From Piezodorus guildinii (Eukaryota; Arthropoda; Insecta; Hemiptera; Pentatomidae), in the NCBI GenBank assembly GCA_023052935.1, contig CM041292.1, forward strand, positions 138,646,951 to 138,710,950: DNA of 64,000 nucleotides. Reading direction: 5' to 3'. The translations under genes and the position numbers were made by a program. A model generated the notes under the pieces. That model saw only the letters and a list, made by a program, of their open reading frames with translations. It made no database searches and was not told where the DNA came from. This document shows positions 43,257 through 55,189 of this stretch, in pieces. Position 1 is the stretch's first letter. Each line of letters begins with the position of its first letter.

Positions 43257-44011
43257 CTAAGGCGCTGTATCGTGATTCTGCGTCAGTAAGGCGCCTACTA
43301 GCATACGCGATAGGTCTATCACCACCAAGCCCATCCTGCGATAATACGGCCCCAACGCGTACTCGCTTGCGTCAGTAGTAATGGTAAATTGCCGCGAGAA
43401 ATCAGGAAACGCCAAAACTGGTTCCTCCTGCAGACGTGCCATGCATCGCTGAATGTTAGTTTCCATTTCAGGCGTCAAGATCACTTTTCTTCCTTTCTTG
43501 AGCATATTGTTAAGGGGAACAAGGTATTCTGCCATCTCCGGAACGAATCGCCGATAGTAATTTAATGATCCCAGCAATCGTCGGACTCCTCTTACATCTC
43601 TGGGAATAGCCATTCTTTGTAGCGCCTCCACCTTACTTTTGTCGGGTTTCACTCCCTCCTTGGAGATGGTGTGCCCCAAAAAGTTAATTTCCTCCATACC
43701 TAGTTTTGACTTTTCTCTTGACAATTTCAACCCGAATTCACGAACCCGTTCAAATACTCTTCGCAAATGTTCTTGGTGCGACTCTTCCGACTTGCTGAAG
43801 ACAAGAAGGTCGTCCATATACACTTGGCAAAACGATTCGTTGATGCCCCGCAGAAACTCATCCATAAGCCGCTGGAACGTGATGGGTGCATTCTTCAACC
43901 CGAACGGCATCCTAGTGAATTCGTAATGACCCCTCTCGTAAGTGAAAGCTGTCTTGTGCTGGTCCCTAGGATGCATCCTAATCTGGTGATATCCAGCTTT
44001 AAGATCAAGTG
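43257..44011 (-). pseudogene. Gypsy reverse transcriptase, second part, with RNase H start
   Basis: Downstream of the Jockey insertion the frame resumes with LKAGYHQIRMHPRDQHKTAF, TRMPFGLKNAPITFQRLMD, the active-site YMDD, and INFLGHTISKEGVKPD. It continues through LLGSLNYYRRFVPEMAEYLV to the RNase H start (ITTDASEYALG). An open frame continues upstream to 44096 only because it reads into the inserted element. The last ~40 codons drift out of frame near 43340. Confidence 0.85.
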
Positions 44012-44159
44012 GGGTTATAACTGTGATAAGTTTGCTCTCTAGTTTTTTCCGATTTTTGTTATGTTTTAAGTGAAAAAATTTAGTGTTTACAAACAAACTT
44101 GCTTCCTAACTGTGTGCTGAACAAGCAAACAAGAAGAGAAGTAAAATTTATTTAGTGAA

Positions 44160-45523
44160 GTGGGTTCTCCCACTGAAAAAATGACGGAAGCCTCAACTTC
44201 AAGTGCTCCAACCAGTGGCTTAGACATTTCCAATAATGCTATCGAGCACGAAAATATCTCCTGGGAGCTTGTGTCAGGAAGAAAAAGACAATTAACTGCA
44301 GAAAGAGACCCCAGGAAAATTATGAAGGTTAGTCCACCTACAAATACTCAGAACAGGTTCGAACCGTTATCACCCTCAATAGATGAACCTGAGCCATCAA
44401 CTAATCAACCTACCAACACCAAACCGCCACCCATACATTTATCTGACGTTAAAGATTACCCTGCACTCATAACATTCCTTCATAATGAGGGAGGGGCAAA
44501 CAGTTTCAGGCTCAAGACATCTGTCAGGGGAGTAACCGTATACCCTGAAAACTCAGATGTTTACCGAAAGTTAGTGACTAGTTTAAGAAAGGGAGGTGCG
44601 TACTTCCACACATATCAACTACCAGAGGAAAAAAGTCCACGAGTTGTTATCAAAAACCTACACTACGGCACACCACTAACCACCATAAAAGAAGAACTGG
44701 CCAAATATGGATATGAGGCAACAAGTATTGTCAACGTCATTTCACGATTTAAAACACCCTTCCCATGTTTTTCGTGGACGTCTCAAGAGCAACATTCAAT
44801 GACAAAATCTTTGACATTGAATTTTTGTACTATACCCATATAAAAATAGAGGAACCGCGCAAAAGAAAAATGATTCCTCAATGTATTCGATGCCAGCAGT
44901 ACGGACACACAAAAACGTACTGCAACTACCCACCAAAATGTGTAAGATGTGGACTGGGCCACGAAAGCAGTGCTTGCACAAAACCAAGAGAAACAGCTGC
45001 AACCTGCGCCAACTGTAATGGCGCTCATCCCGCCAACTATAGGGGCTGCCAAACTTTGAAAGAACTTCGAAAACATCGCTCGAAGCAGTACGCTCCTCAG
45101 CGACCTCCAACAGTAAGACATGCACCGCCTGCCCTCAATGAGTTTCCACCTCTTCCACAACTAAATCAACCTCAGCCACCTCATCCAAGAACTGACCGGG
45201 AGCATCAGAGGCAGTTGAATCAACCAGCTCTAGCACCAGACCATCAAGATCAGAGACCGCCACAACAACCAGCTCAAGCCCAGTACCAACAGCACCAGAG
45301 ACAGCCGCAACAACCATCGCAAGCCCCACACCAACAGCTACCAGCTCAAGCGCCACACCAACGACACAGATATACAGGTATGAGTGGGGGCACTACCCTA
45401 CCGGTCCCGCCGGTAGATAACTCCTCTGGCCAGTTATACAATATTATCAATAACTTAAACAATCTCATTCAGCCCCTCTTCGGTCTTCTTCAACAACTCT
45501 CTCAAAACTACCCTTGCCCTTAG
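44160..45523 (+). pseudogene. Jockey ORF1 gag-like protein, frameshifted
   Basis: Two overlapping frames (44160-44843 and 44765-45523) form one ORF1 of about 450 codons, broken by a 1-nt loss near 44760. The first part has PPPIHLSDVKDYPALITFL and the region ending in a PRVVIKNLHYGTP block. This is the gag core found in Jockey elements and resembles the PRE_C2HC arrangement. The second part has three zinc knuckles: CIRCQQYGHTKTYC, CVRCGLGHESSAC and CANCNGAHPANYRGC. A Pro/Gln/His-rich tail with repeated PQQP and QAPHQ units follows. The stop lies close to the ORF2 start. Confidence 0.85.
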
Positions 45524-45531
45524 ACAATTAT

Positions 45532-48235
45532 ATGCCCATTAATCAGATGACTGTAGGCTCCATGTCTATCATACTATGGAACGCAAACGGACTTAATCAA
45601 CATAGGACAGAACTAGACATATATTTACACGAGAAACGAATTGACATAGCACTAATCACTGAAACACAATTTTACACCAAAATCCAAATTTTACATTCAT
45701 GATTACAAAATCTATAGAACTGACCATCCAGACAATACTTCACACGGAGGCACTGCTATTCTCATCAGATCAACACTAAAACACCATCCTTTGCAATTCC
45801 CCATATCACCTGACATACAAGCTACAGCCATTTCACTATTCTCTGAACATCACAACATTACTCTTGCTGCTGTTTATTGCCCTCCGAGATATGTCCTGAC
45901 TTCCACGATGTTTAGTAACTTCTTCAAACGTCTCGGCAGATGCTTTGTCGCAGGTGGCGATTATAATGCTAAAGACCCGACTTGGGGATCTAGATTATCA
46001 ACCCCAAGAGGAAGAAATCTCAGGTATGTCCTTCACGAACTTTCATTAGACACGATATCACCACACTCACCTACTTACTGGCCAACATCTAGACGTAAGA
46101 CACCAGATTTACTTGATTTTTTCATAACTAAAGGACTCCGCACTACACCTCACACAATAAGTACGAGCACAGATCTTTGCTCTGATCATTCTCTTTTGCA
46201 TTTAGAACTATTTGAAGAACCACTTGTAACTAAGAAACACACATCTCTCACAAATGGCATAATGGATTGGGATGCGTTCAGAAAACTGTCTAAATACTGC
46301 TCTCTCCATTCCTTTGGCTATTAAAAATGAAGAAGAGCTTGAGGATGCTGTAGAATGCTTCACACAGAAGCTACAAGACGCTGCATGGTCCTCATCAATT
46401 CCTAGACGAAGAAAACATGAAAAGCTACCAATTTATCCACAGTACATAAGGGATTTGATCAGAGCAAAAAGAAGAGCCCGGAAAATATGGCAGACAGACC
46501 GACTTCCATCAGACAAACAAATTTACAACCGACTCAACAACGAACTCAAACGACAAATTGCAAAATTTAAAAGAACAACTTATGATAACTACATTAGTAA
46601 CCTTTCGACTGATGATGGCAGCTTGTGGAGGCATACTAAAAACCTTACTAAGCATCGGGAAGTGCCTGCACCCCTCCGAAAAGAAGATGGCTCCTGGGCC
46701 ATGGCTGACGGAGAAAAATCCGAACTGTTCGCCGAATATCTATCTTCTATCTTTACACCACACACAGAATTCAACAACATCGAACATGATAAAATTGTAC
46801 TTAAAACTCTGGATGAACCTTTACAACTGACATTACCTCCTCCTTCCTTTACACCTGCTCAAGTCGCTGAACAAATCAGAAAGTTGCCTAAAAGAAAGCC
46901 CCTGGACACGACTTAATTAACGCTGAGGTACTCCAGCAAATGCCCAGGAAAGCTCTAGTGTTTCTGACTTCAATCTATAACGCGATACTGAGGACAACCA
47001 AATTCCCGCTTCAATGGAAATACTCACATATTACAATGATTCACAAGACCAACAAGGACAAAAATACTCCCTCATCATACCGACCAATAAGCTTACTTCC
47101 GCTATGCTCCAAAATTTTCGAACATCTACTACATAAAAGACTTCTTGATGTACTAACTAACAACGACATCGTACCAGATCATCAATTTGGATTTAGAAGA
47201 CATCACTCGACATTGCACCAACTACACAGAGTGACGGACTACATATCCACCGCACTAGAGCAGAAGTTATACACTACTGGCGTATTTCTCGACGTTGCTC
47301 AAGCCTTCGACAGAGTTTGGCACCAGGGGCTTCTCTTCAAACTCAAGACTATCCTTCCGCCTACTTACTACCTCATTATTCATTCTTTCCTTTCTCACAG
47401 ATTTTTCTCCGTTCGACAGGGATCAGAGCTATCTGCCATGAGATCTATCGCAGCAGGAGTACCCCAAGGTGCAGTGCTCGCTCCGTTACTCTACATTCTT
47501 TACACTCATGACATACCTTACAGCCCCAATATTCTAACAGCGACTTATGCCGACGACACGGCGATCTTAACAAAACATAAAATTGCAACCCACGCCTCAG
47601 AGATCCTACAACAACATCTAATAAAATTACATGACTGGTTCAAACTCTGGAAAATCCGATTGAATAATGACAAATCACACCATATCACCTTTACTCTTCG
47701 ACATGACACGAGTCCTCCCGTTTTCTTAGACAACACACAAATTCCACAGACGGACACTGTACATTATCTTGGTTTGACGTTTGACAGAAGAATGACTTGG
47801 GGCCCGCATATTAACCAAAAAAGAAAAACCCTTAACCAAAGACTGAGACTTCTTTACTCACTCTTTTCAAAACACTCGAAACTAAAACTTCGACAGAAAT
47901 TAAACACCTATACTTACCTACTGAAACCTATTTGGACTTACGCATCACAGCTATATGGGACAGCTAAAAAGACTCACATTAACAAACTTCAAATCTTTCA
48001 GGCTAAAACTTTTAGAACAATTACAAGAGCACCGTGGTACGTTAGCAACATAACTTTACATACTGACCTTAAGATGCCAACCGTCAATGAGCACATACGG
48101 ACACACTACAAACGTTTCCACGACAAACTACAAGGTCACCCTAACACACTAATCAATGACATGGCCACAACACTCATGCCAGGAAATGCCTACAGAAGGC
48201 TGAAGAGGAGTTGGATGAGAGACCTTCTCCTTTAG
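45532..48235 (+). pseudogene. Jockey ORF2 endonuclease/reverse transcriptase, multiply frameshifted
   Basis: The APE endonuclease starts MSIILWNANGLNQHRTELD near 45562, with ITETQF next. A frameshift near 45700 follows, then GGDYNAKDPTWGS and STDLCSDHSLLHL at 45791-46324. Another shift near 46310 leads into 46272-46916, and another at about 46900. The reverse transcriptase is then intact in 46940-48235: SSYRPISLLPLCSKIFEHLL, HQFGFRRHHSTLHQLHR, FLDVAQAFDRVWHQGL, GVPQGAVLAPLLYILYTHDI, the active-site YADD and YLGLTFDRRMTW. The C-terminus has PWYVSNITLHTDLKMPTV and RRLKRSW, the Jockey signature. At least three frameshifts make it non-functional. The usable ATG is at 45532 or 45562. Confidence 0.88.
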
Positions 48236-48408
48236 TAATATACACTAATTTCATGCCAGGAGTAGGTACCGCTGGGTGCTGCTCTCCCTCATGCCTATCA
48301 CGCCATGTTTCTTAAAATTGACCGCACATTCACTGATTGTTCATTGTATTATTTACAGGTGTGAATAAAGATTTAAAGTTAAAAAAAAAAAAAAAAAAAG
48401 ATCAAGTG

Positions 48409-49024
48409 TGCTGAACACTGTTGCCCCACTCAGCCTATCCAAGATGTCTTCAAACCTAGGAATGGGATACCGCTCGTCAACAGTATTTTCATTAAGCTTT
48501 CTGTAGTCAATGACCACCCTGTACTTTTCTTCACCAGGCGCACTCTTCTTTTTTACCGCCCACAGAGGACTATTATATGGAGAGGTACTATTGACGATAA
48601 TACCCTGTTTCTTTAAAGTCTCTATCTCCTCCCTGATGTGCTCTCGTAACGCTTGTGGGTACCTCCTCTCTTTCACATATGTCACGATTTCTTGTTTCAA
48701 AGGGATTTCATGGACAGTCACTCCGGTAACTCCCAATATATCGCCTTCCCTAAAGAATATGTCATCATATTCATCCCTTAATCCCTTCCTCCAATCCACA
48801 GTGCGATCGACCGCCCCTACCCTTTTACCGCTCTCCACGGACTCTTGGCAATTATACCTCCTCTTTCCTATCCTTATTTTCCACCGCCCCCTTACGGTTC
48901 TGATTTTCGATCCTAATTTCCCTAGAAGGTCGCAACCTATAATACCTTCATACTCGCGCGGCATCCCCTTCACGATGTGTATCGGTAAACGGCCTCCTTC
49001 CATGACCCACCTATCTAACGCCAT
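48409..49024 (-). pseudogene. Gypsy protease end and reverse transcriptase, first part
   Basis: The frame begins at the protease flap side (GRLPIHIVKGMP, then GIIGCDLLGKLGSKI). It continues through the pol connector (HEIPLKQEIVTYVKERRYP, IETLKKQGIIVNSTSPYNSP) into the reverse transcriptase fingers (YRVVIDYRKLNENTVDERYP, FEDILDRLSGATVFSTLDL). It stops being Gypsy at 48408, where the Jockey poly(A) tail begins. The continuation is at 44011-43257. Confidence 0.85.
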
Positions 49025-49038
49025 TACCGTTTCCCCTA

Positions 49039-49224
49039 CTACTTCGCAAGGACCACCAGAGTGATTAGTTTACAAGCACATACCTGTATCTGAAGTGTCG
49101 CCCTGCCGCCGCACAGATGCTCCGCCGCCTCTCGACTCAGAATAGTACTGGAGCTCCCTGTGTCCACGAGGCACCTCACTCCAGCAACTCGGATGATGGG
49201 CAGACCGCCGCACCCGCTCCTCAC
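49039..49224 (-). pseudogene. Gypsy aspartic protease, N-terminal part
   Basis: The short frame contains VRCLVDTGSSSTILSREAAE, the retropepsin active-site motif with the catalytic Asp in DTG. Its remainder is in a different frame (48409-49024), so a shift lies near 49080. Just upstream, in another frame, is gag. Confidence 0.8.
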
Positions 49225-49235
49225 GCTGTTGTTGA

Positions 49236-50023
49236 CTAACGCGCGGTCGCCCCACTCCTGCCACTCACCTCAGGCCGCAACGCGTTCTCTCCTTCCTGCC
49301 GCCGCTCGCCGTTGTCCGCTCCGACGGGTGTTCGTTCTTCCCGGGCACTAGCATCAATCATTTCCTGGGCCCACTCGACAAACGTTCGGTCTGTCGGATG
49401 CCCTTCCTTTCTTCCCGTTTCCCGGGCTAGTTGTACCATTAAGATGGTGGACAAAAACCCCATCCTTGCCTCCACCCCAGGCACGTCAATCACCTCCCTC
49501 ATTTTCTCTGTAATTTTATTATAGCGGGCTAGGAGCTCCCCCGCGTATTGCCCGTTACTCTGACGAGGCCGCTTTACCTCTCGAAACATGAGAAAAATAT
49601 CTTCTTCGGTCGTCCATCTCCCACCACCATAAGCCTTCTTCAACCGCTCCTTTATCACTAACCACGGGTTTCTTCGTCAGCCTGGATAAGATTGAGCACA
49701 CTCCTTTTTACTCGGCACACGAGGTCAGCTTTAATCGATTGAGCGTCACCCGGGTCGACCAAGCGCTCAGCAATCTTCACCTCTATCCGTGCCATCAGTC
49801 GGTCACCACCTTTCAAAAAGTGATTTAGTTCACCGACCTCTCCATCGAATCTCTCCAGCTCGGAGACAGCCTTCCGTAAGTCCTGGGCAGTGGCCGCCCG
49901 TACCCTCATCCAAGCCAAGGTGTTAGCGTGGGCCTCTGCGAGCGTATCTCTCGGCAATGGAGGTATTATTTCCGGTTCCGTCGGCAAGTTCAGAACGGCT
50001 GGTCTTATTACTGCTTCGGCCAT
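49236..50023 (-). pseudogene. Gypsy gag, frameshifted
   Basis: The first frame (50023-49658) starts MAEAVIRPAVLNLPTEPEI. It has a helical segment containing VSELERFDGEVGELNHFLKG and ends at DEETRG. The second frame (49658-49236) continues with VIKERLKKAYGGGRWTTEED and a capsid-like region with YNKITEKMREVIDVPG. A 1-nt shift near 49660 separates them. No CCHC knuckle is visible. The assignment as gag rests mainly on position between primer site and protease. Confidence 0.7.
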
Positions 50024-50198
50024 CTCGAAATTACGTGAAGAAGAAAAAAAAAATTAAGTCTTTTTTTTTTTTTTTTTTAAATAAAAAAATAGTTTTTAAA
50101 GTTAAAAAAAAAATTATTAAAAAAGAAAAACGATAACAATAACAATAACAAATAAATAAACAAAAGAAAAACGAACTAAGATCTTGATCACGTGAACA

Positions 50199-50213
50199 CG
50201 GGTTTCGGCACCA
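50199..50213 (-). promoter_or_regulatory. Primer-binding-site candidate
   Basis: Directly after the 5' LTR end (...GTTAACT) the minus strand reads TGGTGCCGAAACCCG. It starts with TGG, as expected for pairing to a tRNA 3' CCA end. I cannot name the tRNA with confidence. Confidence 0.6.
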
Positions 50214-50282
50214 GTTAACGTACGCCGCTATTAAGTATAGAAGGAACGGGGATAAAGAACCACACTCGTATAGACTGAAAAC
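50213..50282 (-). repeat. Gypsy 5' LTR, truncated to 70 bp
   Basis: It is identical over 70 bp to the start of the 40525-40693 LTR, then breaks at GACTGAAAAC. The missing 99 bp include the promoter side of the LTR. The break coincides with the truncated end of the neighbouring Tc1-like element, so one deletion may have removed both ends. Confidence 0.8.
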
Positions 50283-51096
50283 CTTTTTCTTTGGAAGTAA
50301 CTCTTTATTATAAGGGTAATAAAAAATGAAAAATTTTTTTCTAGAAATTTTTAATAGGAAATCAAACCAACAAATAAAAATGTCCTACAGTCTCAAAATG
50401 AAAAAGTAAATCTTTGAAATGAAATGAAATAAAAAAACTGAATAAAAAAGAAAAAATCGAGGAAAACGATCAATAATTGGTATTCCCACCTCTAGCTCTG
50501 ATAATTGCTTCCATTCTCCTGCCCATTCCAGCGACCAGGGCTCTTACATGTTGTTCTGGGATGTTGTTCCACTCTTCCACTAAAGTTGCAAAAATCTCTC
50601 GTCACGGTGGGAAGTTGACCTCGGACGGCCTTGTCCGACTCTTCTTGTATGCCTTTCAGTTTGACGGTGCCTATTAAGCACCCTGGACACAACGGTTTGT
50701 GACCGCTGGAACCGTTGCGCAATATGCCTTTGAGAAAACCCTTCTTCACTCAAAGCAACAGCACGCATTAATTCCTCTTCAGTCAATGCTCTTCTGTTGG
50801 CCATCACAACGTTCTTACTAAACTCACAAGTAAAAACTAAAGTCTCTTAAATGCTAGAAAGTCTTCAATAAGATGAATCTTTGCTAACAACTAACCATTT
50901 ACTGATAGGAAGAAAGAAAAGAAGAGGATTAACTGACCTTTTCTCCATAAACGGGTGAGAATATAAACAGGTAGAGGATTAACTTGATCGGATACAACAC
51001 AAAGTCCAGTCTGGGACAAAGGAATTCCTATTTTTATCTCTTATGTAATAATAATATAAATATTTGTAAGTGATCCTTTAATTTTGTCCGGCAGTG
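50283..51096 (-). mobile_element. Tc1-like transposon, internally deleted and 3'-truncated
   Basis: The right end has the inverted-repeat tip CACTGCCGGACAAAATTAAA (minus strand from 51096), next to a TA tract as expected for a TA target. The left inverted repeat is missing. The remaining transposase ORF lacks its centre (next entry). Confidence 0.75.
50465..50807 (-). pseudogene. Tc1-like transposase, catalytic core deleted
   Basis: The N-terminal ~75 codons (50807-50580) carry the paired helix-turn-helix DNA-binding region, with EEELMRAVALSEEGFSQRHI and QTVVSRVLNRHRQTERHTRR, and the linker motif GQGRPRSTSHRDERFL. The next frame (about 50597-50480) jumps to the extreme C-terminus, LVEEWNNIPEQHVRALVAGM, then GRRMEAIIRARGGNTNY. 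The intervening ~230-250 residues with the DDE catalytic triad are gone. The element cannot mobilise itself. Confidence 0.85.
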
Positions 51097-51122
51097 TATA
51101 TATTATATATATATATATATAT

Positions 51123-51156
<34 letters not shown>

Positions 51157-51169
51157 ATTATATATAATA

Positions 51170-51222
<53 letters not shown>

Positions 51223-51259
51223 TGCCGGACAAAATTAATATATATATATATATAATTTA

Positions 51260-51300
<41 letters not shown>

Positions 51301-51345
51301 TTATATATATATATATTTATATATAGTTATTATAGTATACAGATT
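51097..51345. repeat. (TA)n block containing a second, outward-facing Tc1 inverted-repeat tip
   Basis: Long TA/TATTA-type repeats surround CACTGCCGGACAAAATTAAT at 51219-51238, the same tip as at 51096 but in the opposite orientation. Only about 20 bp of this second tip is present before TA repeat resumes. Confidence 0.8.
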
Positions 51346-51490
51346 TATGTTAAGCATGAAGTATACCCAATATGCTTCACGTAAATCCTCTCAGATGGTA
51401 AGTATTCGTTTCTGGCTCAACTTTTCGCTGGGCTATTTCGGCCTAAATCCATGAAGACAACTCTGTAGGTTTGTTATTATACATTATAAT

Positions 51491-52260
51491 AAGTCCCGCA
51501 AAAAGGTCTGTGTGTGTGTGTGTGTGTGTGGTAACTCCTATTATGGAAAGGGTAAGTCCTATGAAACTGAAATTTCATATTTAAGACAAACATACGCCGA
51601 GACGTTACAAAACCTTTTTCATTAAAATGAGCTTACCAGAAGAGCCACTTTATGCCATGCATTTTGCACCTTTTTTTCGATGTTCACGATTTTGATTAAA
51701 CTCGCTATATCGATGTAAAATTTAATGGGCTTTAATATCGTTTAGGTCTCATTCGGATTAAAATGGTCTGATAGGGCTTAAATGGCGATATTTTCTTCCC
51801 CTAAAGTACCTTTAATTTTGTTGATTCTATAAAAATAACTATACTATCTTCTTACCACTGATGAAAAACAGGTAAATAAATAAATTGAATGAATTCGATG
51901 CCCAACAAAAGGAGCAAACAGAAAAAATATTTTTTTTTGTGCAATTTTTTGTTTTTGAACATAAGAGCAGTAATATACATGTATGATATACCGTTGGAAA
52001 GCTAAAGAATTTAGAAAACATATTACCTTATACTCAAGCTTTTAAAAGTTAATAGAGAGTGATGAGAAGAAGATAAAACTAACTGATTATTTTAGATAAT
52101 AATATAATAGATTTTTCAATTAAACACATGTTTCTAAATAAATTCAATTTAATTAATTCTTTAATAGTTTCACGATTTTTATCTCTAACTGTATTTGAAA
52201 ATTCTTTCATTGATTTTACAAATAGAGGTAAGTGAAAGTCGTGTGTTGCCAGCACCAGAT
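51491..52260 (+). mobile_element. Family H repeat, 5'-truncated copy
   Basis: It begins abruptly at AAGTCCCGCAAAAAGGTCTG, runs through a (TG)n tract and all later blocks, and ends GGTAAGTGAAAGT, then GTTGCCAGCACCAGA. It is relatively well conserved in the second half. Confidence 0.85.
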
Positions 52261-52882
52261 ATTTTCTCTGTCCATTCATTAAACACTAGATCCAAACCCA
52301 TAAACTTGAATATACCTTCTCACAGATCCGCCTCTTTAAAAAAATCCATTGTTATTTTGGAATTCCTTGCCTATTTCCATTCGTAAAGCCTTATCATTAT
52401 CCACTTTTAAACATTAACTATTTCTTCATCCCCTAAAGTAGGTAGTTAAGGTGTTTAAGGGCGATAAATTTCTAGATTATTACGCCCTTTCCTAAAGTAT
52501 CAATCTTCCCTACATATATAATATTTTAAATTATGGATGATAACTATTCATTGTCACAAAATCTGTCTTTTATTGTTAAACTGAAGTATTAAACGACCAG
52601 AAAATTATCATTTATATTGTAATTTTCTTGTTATTCTTAGGAGACTATTCGTTCCAGGATAAAATTACTTTGATTTCATTTCATTAAAAAAACATAGGCC
52701 ATAATTTGACTCCAATCATACCGAAACTAATATTGCTAAAATTATAGATGTCTTGAAACTTATTGAAATCACAATACCTTAATTCTCGTTAAAAATCATA
52801 ACAGGGTAGATTTCTGAACCCTGACAGACAAATAAAAATCTGTCACGAAGATAAGATAATTATCTCCATTATTAGGCCAGCC

Positions 52883-52885
<3 letters not shown>
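52261..52885. other. AT-rich DNA, nothing recognised
   Basis: No feature is supported. Confidence 0.4.

Positions 52886-52960
<75 letters not shown>
52886..52960. repeat. (TA)n microsatellite
   Basis: Alternating TA run of about 75 bp. Confidence 0.95.
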
Positions 52961-52961
<1 letters not shown>

Positions 52962-53521
52962 ATACATACATATAAATAAAAGATAGAACAAAGCTCAGGG
53001 GGAAGAAAGTAATAATCCAAATTAAAATAGTGAACTAATGAATCTTTAAACAGTTAACCTCTTACATCGCTATCCAAAATTTATATTGGTAAAATGTGAA
53101 TGCTATTTTTGTTTACACGTAATTTACAACTCTTTTTTTTTCTTTCTTTATTTTTTTTTTGTGGAAACGAATCTCTTTTTCCTTACCTGGAAACCCTTAA
53201 CAAAGACCATTTACTGTTAAGCCACGTTTCACGTCCGGAATAATGAGGAAAGTTTAACAAGGTGGAAGGAAACTAACGAGAAAGAACTGTTATTAAGAAA
53301 AACCTTTAAAACGTACATGTAAGGTTGTAGATATAAAAGGTAAGATAAATAATACAACGGAATATAACGGAGCGAGCTCATTTCTGAAATCAACAATATA
53401 TTTACAAATTAATTTTGTGGTTGATACTTCAGGTAAGCCCGTATCTTAATTTCAGTAACGATCATTTTCACATTGTTTGTTTCTATAGTAAACTAAGTTT
53501 CGACAGCAAGTAAATATTTCC

Positions 53522-53536
<15 letters not shown>
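52961..53536. other. AT-rich DNA, nothing recognised
   Basis: No gene or element is supported. Confidence 0.4.

Positions 53537-53584
<48 letters not shown>
53537..53584. repeat. (TA)n microsatellite after a poly(A) run
   Basis: About 15 A followed by a 48-bp TA run. The A run may be a retroposon tail, but no body is recognisable. Confidence 0.9.
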
Positions 53585-53589
<5 letters not shown>

Positions 53590-55189
53590 CGGCAGAATTT
53601 CTCTATATAACATTGTATGACTAATACGGGTTTTTTGAATGAAAAATACACTAAAGTAGTGAGTAACGAACCTTTACCCCGGATAGCTCTTTCGATAAAA
53701 AACTGAAAACCAAGAGAAGAATTATATGAGGACCGCAATTTAATTTACTTCTTCTAATAACCTCTTCTCTTTCACTTCAGTTTTCATTTTCAGATGCAAT
53801 AAATCCTTTGAGAGCCCAGATTCAATTTAAGAAAAGCTCGAGGTTTAATTTAAATTAAGACCTCTAGATTTTCCGAGAAAGACTTATTTCTCATCAGGAC
53901 TCGCATAATGATAAGGCCAGAAATTCATTTATTAAAACAAGGTTTATTAGAAGAGCACCATTATACAGTGACAGCGACGTTTAATACTTAATACCCTGGA
54001 AGTGTTTTAATCAAAATTTCGAATTGAAAGACTATACAATTTTTTTTAAAACGTTTTTTCTTCTTTTTTTTTTGTTATTTAAATGTAGTTATATATTGTT
54101 TTAGGCCAGATATAAATTATTATTTTGACCATTAATGTTATTCTGAAGGGACATTGTCCCAGAATAATGTTTATTTTCTATTTCTATTTCTAAAAATAAT
54201 TTAATTTTTTTTATAATACAATAGAAAATTTCAAAAAGGATGTTCTCAGCAATACACCCTAAACTCAGAGCACTTTTTCTTTATCTATTAAAAATAAAAA
54301 TAGATAATCTTGATGTTGCAAAAATCGATATTATTTTTAATAACAAAAACAGCCTTTATTGACTTTTTTTTTTAAATGCAGTGGTGATAGACCATTTTCC
54401 TTTGAATTATTTATTGCTTTTTATAATAGTTAATCGCCTGTAAACAGTTGTAACCTAATATAATTATTAGGAAATAATAAACCATTGTGTAATAATTTGC
54501 AGCATTTTTAAATTTGAAATTGTGAAAAAAATATTACCACAATATGTATAGGATAGGTACATAAGTATATGTATATTTATATATATATTATTTTTTTAAA
54601 TCTTTTGTTTACCTCTACCCTGAAGGTTTATTGGCATCGGGGGATTATTAGATTCTGTTGTAAAAATTGTTTTCTTTTAAATTCTTAAACTTAAACACTT
54701 TTACGGAATTATTTTTATTAGGATTCTTGCCATTTAATTTTATCGCCTTATTGGTTCAAATAGAGGGCACTCTAAAGGCTCACTTACACGATTGTTCATT
54801 TTGTCGTTCCAGTCCATCTGTTGGAAGGAGGGAATATGGTGAAGGGAAAACCGTCGGTACACACATCATCCTTCTTTTTCATCCATCCAAGCCTGGAATT
54901 TTTATTTATTGATTGTACTTTTAATTGTTAAATAATATGTTTAGGTAGTGAATACTGTTCGGTAAATGATTCTGAAGAAAGAGGAAATATAATTAATTAA
55001 TTTTTTACATTGACGGTATGATTAGATGATTCCAATTTACTTCAATGAAGGGGCGAGCAGTAGTTTTTAAAATTCAATTATCAATTGCCATTAATTTTTT
55101 TTTTTTTTTTATGAAATATTAGTTTACTATGGGCCAATATTTTTGTGGTATATTAATATATATATATATATATTGCTATGTTTTTGCCC
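53585..55189. other. AT-rich DNA, no gene recognised
   Basis: An 81-codon plus-strand ORF (54667-54912) has a hydrophobic start but no family resemblance I can name. The rest is low-complexity AT-rich sequence. Confidence 0.4.

Larger units (their letters stand above)
44012..48397 (+). mobile_element. Jockey-clade non-LTR retrotransposon nested in Gypsy pol
   Basis: It has a 5' leader of about 150 nt, ORF1, ORF2, a short 3' UTR with AATAAA at about 48363 and a poly(A) tail ending at about 48398. It is flanked by AAGATCAAGTG (44001-44011 and 48398-48408), an 11-bp target duplication in Gypsy sequence; the two leading A are ambiguous with the tail. Removing it restores the Gypsy reading STLDL-KAGYHQ. 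Both ORFs carry frameshifts, so this copy is inactive although apparently full length. Confidence 0.9.
40525..50282 (-). mobile_element. Gypsy/Ty3 LTR retrotransposon, split by a Jockey insertion
   Basis: The order on the minus strand is truncated 5' LTR (50282-50213), primer site, gag, protease, reverse transcriptase, RNase H, integrase, polypurine tract and 3' LTR (40693-40525). That order (integrase last) defines Gypsy/Ty3. Without the 4.39-kb nested element it is about 5.4 kb. Multiple frameshifts, a truncated LTR and a 540-bp internal duplication show it is dead. I see no env-like ORF. Confidence 0.9.
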
